Assembly: GCA_017416055.1 (NCBI GenBank)
Contig: JAFQDI010000095.1
Span: 1-6,949, forward strand
Origin: Lachnospiraceae bacterium
GTDB taxonomy: Bacteria > Bacillota_A > Clostridia > Lachnospirales > Lachnospiraceae
Direction: 5' to 3'
DNA length: 6,949 nucleotides
Shown here: piece after piece, positions 1-4,450 of the stretch
How the letters are laid out: every line of letters starts with the position of its first letter
Numbering within the stretch: the stretch's first letter is position 1
The notes under the pieces: model-generated
Told to the model about the DNA's origin: nothing
What the model saw: only the letters and a program-made list of their open reading frames with translations
Databases searched by the model: none
Position numbers and translations under genes: made by a program

Positions 1-877
1 CACCTACACCACCGATAATACCGTCAACCAACAATGCCTGCAGGAAAGGATTTGCATTCTCAAGCAATCCACCTACCCACTCCTGGAAAGCTTCGATCCA
101 GCCCACCAGCGTGTCAGCCAGCCAAGGTCCCACGGAAGACTGGGAAATATCAAATACGAGGAACATCACAACCGCAAAAATCGGAATACCCAACCATTTG
201 TTGGTCAGAATGTCATCTATCTTATCCTGGAAGTTCGTATCCTTCGTCAGAACTTTACGGGTCTCAACTTCCTTCACGATCTGATTCACAAATGCGTAAC
301 GCTTTCTGTCAGCAGCCTCAACCGCCGCCTTATCGGTAAGGTCTACATCGCCCTGCACGTAAGGTGCCTTCTGGTCTTTTCCCTTCAGCTCGACAGCTGC
401 CTTCACTACTTTCTCCAAATCTGAATGACCGGAAGCGGTGGAAATCGTGCTGATCACAGGGCAACCCAGTTTTGCAGACAGCTTCTCTACGTCGATCTTA
501 TTCTCTTTCTTTTTGTTGATATCGCTCTTATTCAGTGCTACTACCACGGGAACACCCAATTCAAGGAGCTGTGTCGTGAAGAACAGGCTTCGGCTCAAAT
601 TGGTCGCATCCACGATGTTAATGATCGCGTCGGGATTTTCGTTCTTTACGTATCCGCTGGTGATGCTTTCCTCGGAAGTAAAGGGTGACATGGAGTATGC
701 TCCGGGCAGGTCGACTGCCAGAAGTTCCTCTCCGTCATAGTAGTTTTTCTTGATGGGGGCAATTCTTTTGTCCACGGTAACACCTGCCCAGTTACCAACG
801 CGCTCATTCTTTCCGGTAAGTGCGTTGTACATGGTGGTCTTTCCGCTGTTCGGGTTACCTGCTAATGCGATTCTCAT
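1..877 (-). CDS. feoB: FeoB ferrous iron transporter, N-terminal part (runs off window)
   Basis: FeoB is the inner-membrane Fe(II) transporter, with a cytosolic G-protein domain joined to a membrane channel. The 292 visible residues hold the whole G domain: G1 GNPNSGKT (7-14), the switch-I Thr in AGVTVD (Thr34), G3 DLPG (56-59), G4 NKSD (116-119) and a G5-like STASG (146-150). A helical linker follows, then the first membrane segment (about 228-246) and the start of the Gly-rich GIIGGVG region. The usual WPGVTV of switch I reads WAGVTV here (Pro to Ala at 31). The ATG at 877-875 has a GAGGAGG ribosome site about 6 bases upstream. The gene continues past base 1, so more than half of a normal FeoB is missing from view. 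It lies 145 bp after feoA, with a hairpin and one operator-like palindrome between them. The family call is secure; iron regulation is inferred from the upstream sites. Confidence 0.97.
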   Translation of the reverse strand, partial: MRIALAGNPNSGKTTMYNALTGKNERVGNWAGVTVDKRIAPIKKNYYDGEELLAVDLPGAYSMSPFTSEESITSGYVKNENPDAIINIVDATNLSRSLFFTTQLLELGVPVVVALNKSDINKKKENKIDVEKLSAKLGCPVISTISTASGHSDLEKVVKAAVELKGKDQKAPYVQGDVDLTDKAAVEAADRKRYAFVNQIVKEVETRKVLTKDTNFQDKIDDILTNKWLGIPIFAVVMFLVFDISQSSVGPWLADTLVGWIEAFQEWVGGLLENANPFLQALLVDGIIGGVG

Positions 878-963
878 TGATGATCCTCCTCTTTCTTTGC
901 TGATCCATATTCCGGCTGCAGATTCCACCGGTTGATCTGCCGGTTTTCCGGCTCTTTTTCTTG

Positions 964-979
964 GGTAGTCGCAACTAAC
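964..979 (-). promoter_or_regulatory. Operator-like palindrome D, feoA-feoB spacer
   Basis: On the minus strand this reads GTTAG-TTGCGA-CTACC, matching GTTAG-N6-CTAAC at 9 of 10 arm positions with the same 6-base spacer as three other copies in the window. It lies about 85 bp before the feoB start and just after a hairpin. I see no convincing promoter directly upstream, so it may be a secondary operator or an RNA stem rather than a promoter-blocking site. It is the weakest of the four. Confidence 0.4.
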
Positions 980-988
980 TCTGTCACA

Positions 989-1024
989 AAAATATATGTG
1001 GTGAATCATCACCACCATATTTTT
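989..1024 (-). terminator. Hairpin with U-tract between feoA and feoB (attenuator-like)
   Basis: Directly after the feoA stop the RNA can pair GTGGTGA with TCACCAC around a 4-base loop. The stem extends through an AU-rich part with two bulges and ends in UUUUU. The GC-containing core is only 7 bp and the U-tract also serves as stem, so termination would be partial at best. That suits an operon in which feoA is made in excess over feoB, or an end-protecting hairpin. The structure is visible; its function is inferred. Confidence 0.4.
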
Positions 1025-1238
1025 AAATCAAAATTGCTGCTGCCAACTGATTATCAATGCTGTAACGGCCATCCTTGATGGATACCACACAGCCGCCCTT
1101 CTTATGCGCGATTACGGTAATCGGTTCTCCGCTATAGCAACCCAGAGTGAACAAAAACGAGTTCAATTCCTCATCATCGGTCTGAATATCTCTGATGATA
1201 TATTCAATTCCTTCTTTCGCGTCCGTTAAATTCATCAT
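1023..1238 (-). CDS. feoA: FeoA-family SH3-like protein
   Basis: FeoA is a small cytosolic protein with an SH3-like fold that supports FeoB in ferrous iron uptake. This protein has the usual size (70-71 residues) and the family pattern: a regulatory-looking N-terminal segment (LTDAKEGIEYIIRDI), a Leu-Gly-Cys turn (TLGCYSGEPITVI), and a C-terminal strand pair ending in a YSIDNQLAAAI motif, corresponding to the family's 'iAls..la..I' end. The reading frame opens with two consecutive ATGs. GGGAGG lies only 2 bases before the first ATG (1238) but 5 before the second (1235), so the second may be the true start, giving 70 residues. A small stem (TGCTA-N4-TAGCA, 1247-1260) sits just upstream of the ribosome site. 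The gene has its own promoter and operator and is followed by feoB. Only one feoA copy is visible, whereas related Clostridia often carry two. Confidence 0.93.
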   Translation of the reverse strand: MMNLTDAKEGIEYIIRDIQTDDEELNSFLFTLGCYSGEPITVIAHKKGGCVVSIKDGRYSIDNQLAAAILI

Positions 1239-1260
1239 GTCCTCCCTGCTACGGCTAGCA

Positions 1261-1276
1261 ATTAGTCTCTCCTAAC
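1261..1276 (-). promoter_or_regulatory. Operator-like palindrome C at the feoA promoter
   Basis: On the plus strand this reads ATTAG-TCTCTC-CTAAC, matching GTTAG-N6-CTAAC at 9 of 10 arm positions. It starts 8 bases downstream of the feoA -10 box, so it should cover the transcription start. This is nearly the same place that palindrome A occupies at the DUF3793 promoter. The stop codon of the flavodoxin remnant falls inside it. The arms resemble DtxR/IdeR-type metal-repressor half-sites (TTAGG/CCTAA); the regulator itself is inferred. Confidence 0.65.
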
Positions 1277-1499
1277 CATACTTAAGAATAGCACTGTTAA
1301 CGGGAACTGTCAAGTAAATTCCCACAATATTTTCCATCTTTTTTGTCAATAGTGCCTCACAGACGCTGAACATGGGTTCAAACTCGCTCTCCTCCAGTAC
1401 TTCATCGCCCATAGCAGGACAGCCGAATGCAATCGCGTCAAACTCATCCACCATAGATGCCTCGAACTCATCCGGAGTGAACAGCTTCGTCTCATTCAT
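1272..1499 (-). pseudogene. Flavodoxin remnant, truncated at both ends
   Basis: The 75-residue frame contains a clear internal piece of a short-chain clostridial flavodoxin. DEFDAIAFGCPAMGDEVLEE followed by SEFEPMF corresponds to strand 3 and the FMN-contacting loop that follows it, and the helix and next strand run on to NIVGIY (about residues 8-62). The N-terminal FMN phosphate loop (the usual WSGTGNTE segment) is absent, as is everything after strand 4, including the SYGWGDG loop. The last 13 residues (from LTVPVN) are encoded by the feoA promoter, not by flavodoxin sequence. Neither missing end is found in another frame nearby. The frame begins 8 bases after the DUF3793 stop, and its ATG has only a distant GCAGG as ribosome site. 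It cannot form a working FMN site, so I read it as a decayed gene. Translation of a short peptide cannot be excluded. Confidence 0.75.
1285..1313 (-). promoter_or_regulatory. Sigma-A promoter for feoA(B)
   Basis: The minus strand carries a perfect -35 TTGACA (1313-1308), a 17-base spacer and a -10 TATTCT (1290-1285). It lies about 45 bases upstream of feoA. Both boxes are inside the open frame of the flavodoxin remnant, and TTGACA is read in frame as Leu-Thr immediately after the last residues that resemble flavodoxin. Confidence 0.8.
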
Positions 1500-1507
1500 T
1501 TATATGG

Positions 1508-2128
1508 TCAACCTGCCGCCACCATGACATTTCTTTGCGCGATGCGTTCCGTAACGCAGAGTTTTACAACAGATGTCCCTTCATTCCAAAGACGCAAATA
1601 AATCCTTCTGCACTTTTTGAACTGTGCAAACAAACGCATCGCCTCACACTCATTACAATAGACCTTCCAGCAACCACTGCACTTACTGTTTTGCCCCGCA
1701 TTTTCAATGAATCCGATCACATCCCCTAAAGGATACCCAAGAAAGATCCCAATCTCATGCGGAAATTCATCGTTTCCGGCGATCCGCTCCTTCAGATGCG
1801 CAAGTGTCGCATCAGCTGTCATCACTGAGTAACCGAACTCAGTGAGAAATGCTCCCACGCCGGGCTTTTGCAGATCTGCGTTCAGCATATTTTTCCGACA
1901 AACGTAGATCAGTGCCTTGTGATTTCGGTAGCGCAACACCAGAAGCGAGATGCCCTTTCCACCCAGCGCCAGATTCCACCGAAAGAGCTGATTCTTCAAC
2001 TGTTCTTCTCCCTCTGCCTCCATCACAAACAGATTCGCCGTCTTTAGCGATGCCAGTGTAGGTGAGCAATGCTCAATGAGATATTTTTCCAGCCCGCATT
2101 TCTCTCTGTCCTGTTTCAATTCGGTCAT
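1508..2128 (-). CDS. DUF3793 family protein, iron-locus associated
   Basis: I recognise this 206-residue protein as DUF3793, a family of unknown function found in anaerobic Firmicutes, often near feo and flavodoxin genes. Visible family signatures are HCSPTLA (20-26) followed by LKTANLF, the LLVLRYRNHKALIYV strand pair (62-76), FPHEIGIFLGYP (122-133), and a Cys-rich C-terminal segment with C150-x2-C153, C158-x2-C161 and C173 within a CWKVYC context. The Cys spacing could hold a metal or an iron-sulfur centre, but that is inference. There is no signal peptide or membrane segment, so it should be cytosolic. The ATG at 2128 has AGGAGG 8 bases upstream. The gene is first in an iron-type transcription unit, preceded by a leader of about 150 bases and followed after 8 bases by the flavodoxin remnant. 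A role in intracellular iron or redox handling is only suggested by context. Confidence 0.88.
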   Translation of the reverse strand: MTELKQDREKCGLEKYLIEHCSPTLASLKTANLFVMEAEGEEQLKNQLFRWNLALGGKGISLLVLRYRNHKALIYVCRKNMLNADLQKPGVGAFLTEFGYSVMTADATLAHLKERIAGNDEFPHEIGIFLGYPLGDVIGFIENAGQNSKCSGCWKVYCNECEAMRLFAQFKKCRRIYLRLWNEGTSVVKLCVTERIAQRNVMVAAG

Positions 2129-2183
2129 CCGTTTCGCCTCCTGTCTCAGTGAATTGACTTATTTATCAATCATCTCTTTTTTA

Positions 2184-2199
2184 GTTAGTTTTACCTAAC
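2184..2199 (-). promoter_or_regulatory. Operator-like palindrome B in the DUF3793 leader
   Basis: This is a perfect GTTAG-TTTTAC-CTAAC palindrome on the plus strand, 7 bases after the leader hairpin and about 55 bases before the DUF3793 start. A weak second promoter could overlap it (minus strand TTTACA, 17 bases, TAAAAC), which would make this its operator. Otherwise it is a downstream auxiliary site or a small RNA stem. Confidence 0.6.
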
Positions 2200-2206
2200 C
2201 ATTTTC

Positions 2207-2246
2207 GTGATGTAAAGGGGTGGTTCCTCTCCACCCCTCTCATCAC
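2207..2246 (-). promoter_or_regulatory. Long hairpin in the DUF3793 5' leader
   Basis: In the minus-strand RNA, GTGATG followed by AGAGGGGTGG pairs with CCACCCCTTT, A and CATCAC. This gives 16 base pairs with one G-U pair and one bulged A around a 7-base loop (AGAGGAA). No U-tract follows, so it is not a normal intrinsic terminator. It could stabilise the message, act with a regulator, or insulate the unit from transcription arriving from the upstream phosphodiesterase gene. I match it to no known riboswitch. Confidence 0.6.
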
Positions 2247-2262
2247 AGGACCAAGGATATAG

Positions 2263-2278
2263 GTTAGCTAAACCTAAC
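2263..2278 (-). promoter_or_regulatory. Operator-like palindrome A at the DUF3793 promoter
   Basis: This is a perfect GTTAG-CTAAAC-CTAAC palindrome on the plus strand, beginning 4 bases downstream of the -10 box, where a bound repressor would block the transcription start. The wider 19 bases (2259-2277) also resemble the DtxR/IdeR consensus TTAGGTTAGGCTAACCTAA. A metal-dependent repressor is the best inference; no regulator gene is in the window. Confidence 0.72.
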
Positions 2279-2282
2279 TAAT

Positions 2283-2311
2283 TATATACCAAATTCCCCA
2301 CCGTTTGTCAA
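2283..2311 (-). promoter_or_regulatory. Sigma-A promoter for the DUF3793 unit
   Basis: The minus strand shows a perfect -35 TTGACA (2311-2306), a 17-base spacer and a -10 TATATA (2288-2283), with TATAAT also readable two bases further on. The -35 box contains the TGA stop codon of the upstream phosphodiesterase gene (2310-2308). Transcription would start near 2276, inside palindrome A. Confidence 0.8.
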
Positions 2312-2850
2312 TAGACAATTCGATTTTTCTCTTCTCCATCCAAATTTTTCCAGATAAACTCGCTATCTGTCAGCATCATATAGCCATGCCAGCTGTTTTC
2401 CTTCGGAATGGACACAGATCCGGGATTCAGATAAGTGTATGTCTGTTGAATCTCGCAGACGGGAACATGGGTGTGCCCGTGAAGCAAGATATCTCCCGAC
2501 TGCAGGGGCGGCAGAGCTTTCTTGTGATAAGTATGTCCATGTGTTGCAAAAATCATACGCTTTCCCGCGTACAAAATGCAGTAGTCTGCCAGCACCGGAA
2601 ATTCCAGCATCATCTGATCCACTTCCGCCTCACAATTTCCACGAACACAGAGAATACTCTCTTTCATCTCGTTCAGCATCGCTGCCACTTTTTTCGGTGC
2701 ATATTCTCTCGGCAGATCATTTCTGGGGCCATGGTAGAGAATATCTCCCAGCAATAAAAGCCTCTCCGCACCCTCACGGTGATATGCCTCCAACAGTTTC
2801 TCGCAATAATATGCAGAACCGTGGATGTCCGATGCAATCATGATCTTCAT
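2308..2850 (-). CDS. yfcE: YfcE/MJ0936-type metallophosphodiesterase
   Basis: This 180-residue protein is a small calcineurin-like phosphoesterase with two catalytic metals; the family hydrolyses phosphodiester bonds in vitro and its cell substrate is unclear. All metal-binding motifs are present: D8-x-H10 (ASDIHGS), GD (Asp36 in LLGDILYHG), GNCE (Asn72), H104 in ATHGH, and the terminal GHTH (H126, H128). Length matches E. coli YfcE (about 184). An in-frame upstream extension to 2973 exists, but the ATG at 2850 was chosen because AAGGAGA sits 7 bases before it, MKIMIASDIHG is the normal family start, and the extension would cover the promoter. The final residue before the active-site Cys is Glu where many relatives have Asp (GNCD); this is a minor variation. 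The gene stands alone behind its own promoter and ends inside the promoter of the next unit with no terminator between. Confidence 0.93.
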   Translation of the reverse strand: MKIMIASDIHGSAYYCEKLLEAYHREGAERLLLLGDILYHGPRNDLPREYAPKKVAAMLNEMKESILCVRGNCEAEVDQMMLEFPVLADYCILYAGKRMIFATHGHTYHKKALPPLQSGDILLHGHTHVPVCEIQQTYTYLNPGSVSIPKENSWHGYMMLTDSEFIWKNLDGEEKNRIVY

Positions 2851-2883
2851 GTTTTGTTCTCCTTTTTCTGAATGTCCGATTTT

Positions 2884-2912
2884 ATTGTAAACGTTATTTT
2901 CCGACCTGTCAA
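2884..2912 (-). promoter_or_regulatory. Sigma-A promoter for the phosphodiesterase gene
   Basis: The minus strand carries a perfect -35 TTGACA (2912-2907), a 17-base spacer and a -10 TACAAT (2889-2884), 33 bases before the ATG at 2850. This supports the short start over the longer in-frame extension. Confidence 0.82.
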
Positions 2913-2978
2913 TCGACTTAGCCAAACAGTCATCCAATAAAGCGAGACGCGGACAGACATGGTTTTCCTGCATATTTA

Positions 2979-3007
2979 TTTACTTTCTGGCAGAACTATA
3001 CTATAAT
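2979..3007 (+). promoter_or_regulatory. Sigma-A promoter for the CYTH gene
   Basis: The plus strand carries TTTACT (2979-2984), a 17-base spacer and a perfect -10 TATAAT (3002-3007), about 55 bases before the CYTH start. Together with the phosphodiesterase promoter it accounts for the 211-bp divergent spacer. I see no operator in that spacer. Confidence 0.7.
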
Positions 3008-3061
3008 ATATCTCGTCTAACCTTATCGTTTGAACTAAACCGATGACTGCCAGGAGGATTT

Positions 3062-3508
3062 ATGGAGATCGAACGAAAATTTTTACTGCACCGCATTCCC
3101 GAAAACCTGTACGCCTATCCCTGCCATCAGATTGAGCAGGGTTACCTTTGCACTCGCCCTGTCGTGCGTATTCGCAGGGAAGATGAGAATTACTACCTTA
3201 CCTATAAAGGAAAGGGCAAAATGGCCCGTGAGGAATATAACCTTCCTCTGACCGCCGAGTCCTATGTACACCTCAAAGAAAAGATTGACGGTCTTTTGAT
3301 CATAAAAACCCGCTATCTGGTTCCACTCCACGACGGTTTAACCGCAGAGGTGGATGTGTTCTCCCATCCGAATGGCGGACTTCATCTGGCTGAGGTTGAG
3401 TTTGAGTCCATCGAGGAGGCAAATGCCTTCGTTCCTCCGGAATGGTTCGGGGAGGATGTGACAGAAGACGGGCGATACCATAACAGCTTTATGAGCGGGC
3501 TGAAGTAA
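3062..3508 (+). CDS. CYTH-domain triphosphatase-like protein
   Basis: This 148-residue single-domain CYTH (triphosphate tunnel metalloenzyme) protein is the only plus-strand gene. The diagnostic N-terminal ExExK motif is E2-I-E4-R-K6. The basic residues lining the tunnel appear as R36-x-R38, K49 (LTYKGKG) and K82-x-R84. The acidic metal residues are E96-x-D98 and E111-x-E113. All key positions are therefore present, and it should be an active enzyme on a triphosphate substrate. Short clostridial relatives act on inorganic tripolyphosphate; adenylate cyclase and thiamine-triphosphatase activities also occur in the superfamily, so the substrate cannot be read from sequence. AGGAGG lies 4 bases before the ATG. 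The gene ends in a two-sided hairpin region shared with the convergent spoIIQ-like gene. Confidence 0.92.
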   Translation: MEIERKFLLHRIPENLYAYPCHQIEQGYLCTRPVVRIRREDENYYLTYKGKGKMAREEYNLPLTAESYVHLKEKIDGLLIIKTRYLVPLHDGLTAEVDVFSHPNGGLHLAEVEFESIEEANAFVPPEWFGEDVTEDGRYHNSFMSGLK

Positions 3509-3556
3509 ACGAAGCGGGGCGACAAAATTTTTCTTCGTTTTTTGTCGCCCCACTTC
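3507..3556. terminator. Two-way terminator region between CYTH and spoIIQ-like genes
   Basis: The 77-bp convergent spacer holds a strong 12-bp stem, GGGGCGACAAAA (3516-3527) with TTTTGTCGCCCC (3540-3551), extended by four more pairs beyond a C-A mismatch. A competing stem, AAACGAAG (3507-3514) with CTTCGTTT (3533-3540), is followed on the plus strand by a T-run (3538-3543) and looks like the terminator form for the CYTH transcript. The two stems cannot form together. The long stem has no external T-run on either side, so it is a structural end rather than a classic terminator. Confidence 0.65.
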
Positions 3557-3585
3557 TCACATTGCTTCAATCGCCCTGAAAAAGT

Positions 3586-4404
3586 TTACTCCAGATGATC
3601 CAGTGGATCTACCGTTTCTTCACCGCGATACATCTGGAAGTAAAGGTTGTCCCCTTCCACCACAAAGTATCGGGTCGGCACTGCCACGGCACCGATCCTG
3701 GTGCCCTGCGCCACATAGTCCCCTTCCATCACCATGAGATCGGTCAACTGTCCCAGCACAAGCTGATAACCATTTCCAATATCCAACCGAACATAACGGC
3801 CGATTCTGGCATCCTCGCCGGCCTCGACCACTTTCGCGTTGGCAGGCGCGATAACCGGAGTTCCGGCTTCGCTCTGGATCTCGATGGCAGGGCTGCACTT
3901 GTACTGCTCAAGCGTCGGGAAATATACGGTCGTGTCCATACTGTAATGCTGGATCACGTTTCCCTCCACCGGCCACACGAGTGCCTGTCCTTCACGGAAA
4001 TCCAGGCTCACAACCGGAGTTCCGATGACCGGTTTGGCCTCTTCTGTCTCCGGCTCTCCCACGGTCGGATCTGTGACCACGGGCGTGGATATCACCGGTT
4101 TTGAGTTTTCCGGTTTCTGTGTATTGTCCGCCACCTCGGTTTCTTCCGGCAGCGGTTCCACTTCCCAGGTCTCATGATTCGGATTTTTCGTCTCATTCGT
4201 GGGACGCTTCGTTTCCTCTTCCCGATCGTCTTTCAACACTGCATCGGTTTGATCGTTTGCCTCAATCTGGCGGTCGGTTGACTCCTGACTGCCATAAGGG
4301 TTCTCTTTTGTCCAATTTCCTGACCACATGATCACGACAACTGCCACAATAACGGTGAGCACGCCTCCGATCGCTACGGTCAACCATGTATTCACTTTTT
4401 TCAC
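3586..4404 (-). CDS. spoIIQ: SpoIIQ-like protein with degenerate LytM/M23 domain
   Basis: This 272-residue protein has a short cytosolic tip, one membrane segment (about 6-27), a long acidic Pro/Glu/Thr-rich linker (about 30-135) and a C-terminal LytM/M23 fold (about 145-260). It follows spoIID directly, the clostridial arrangement for SpoIIQ, the forespore partner of SpoIIIAH in engulfment. The zinc and catalytic positions are not conserved: the usual H-x3-D (as in HTGIDI) reads SPAIEI (Ser171, Glu175), and the second His site (LHF) reads LYFQ. It should be a scaffold, as in B. subtilis SpoIIQ, not an endopeptidase. The linker contains KPVISTPVV and KPVIGTPVV 22 residues apart. I chose the GTG at 4404 because GAGGTGAT lies just upstream at good spacing; a GTG at 4413 overlaps that ribosome site. 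Another LytM anchor protein is the main alternative. Confidence 0.78.
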   Translation of the reverse strand: MKKVNTWLTVAIGGVLTVIVAVVVIMWSGNWTKENPYGSQESTDRQIEANDQTDAVLKDDREEETKRPTNETKNPNHETWEVEPLPEETEVADNTQKPENSKPVISTPVVTDPTVGEPETEEAKPVIGTPVVSLDFREGQALVWPVEGNVIQHYSMDTTVYFPTLEQYKCSPAIEIQSEAGTPVIAPANAKVVEAGEDARIGRYVRLDIGNGYQLVLGQLTDLMVMEGDYVAQGTRIGAVAVPTRYFVVEGDNLYFQMYRGEETVDPLDHLE

Positions 4405-4414
4405 GATAATCACC

Positions 4415-4450
4415 TCGGTAATAGTGTTACCGAATTATCGCGTTCTATTC
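4415..4450 (-). promoter_or_regulatory. Hairpin and possible forespore promoter before spoIIQ-like gene
   Basis: TCGGTAA-CACTA-TTACCGA (4433-4415) forms a 7-bp stem whose end takes in two bases of the ribosome site. The same bases read GGTAACACTA (4431-4422), a full match to the sigma-F/G -10 pattern GGNNANAHTR, with GAATA (4450-4446) 14 bases upstream as a weak -35 overlapping the spoIID stop. A start from it would leave only about 12 leader bases, so the promoter reading is uncertain. Confidence 0.35.

Noticed and set aside
34..935. Several plus-strand open frames opposite feoB
   Set aside because: They lie opposite a well-conserved FeoB coding frame, lack ribosome sites and resemble no protein I know.
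939..959. GCCGG-TTTT-CCGGC stem followed by a T-rich run as a plus-strand terminator
   Set aside because: There is no plus-strand gene reading into it; it lies in the feoB leader, where in the sense direction it is only a 5-bp stem without a U-run.
2207..2246. Leader hairpin as a Rho-independent terminator of the phosphodiesterase gene
   Set aside because: No U-run follows on the minus strand; the next bases are GAAAATGG.
2851..2973. N-terminal extension of the phosphodiesterase (41 extra residues)
   Set aside because: It has no family resemblance, would cover a clear TTGACA/TACAAT promoter, and a better ribosome site precedes the ATG at 2850.
3017..3023. CTAACC before the CYTH gene as a fifth operator copy
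   Set aside because: Only one half-site is present; the bases at the partner position (ATATA) do not match GTTAG.
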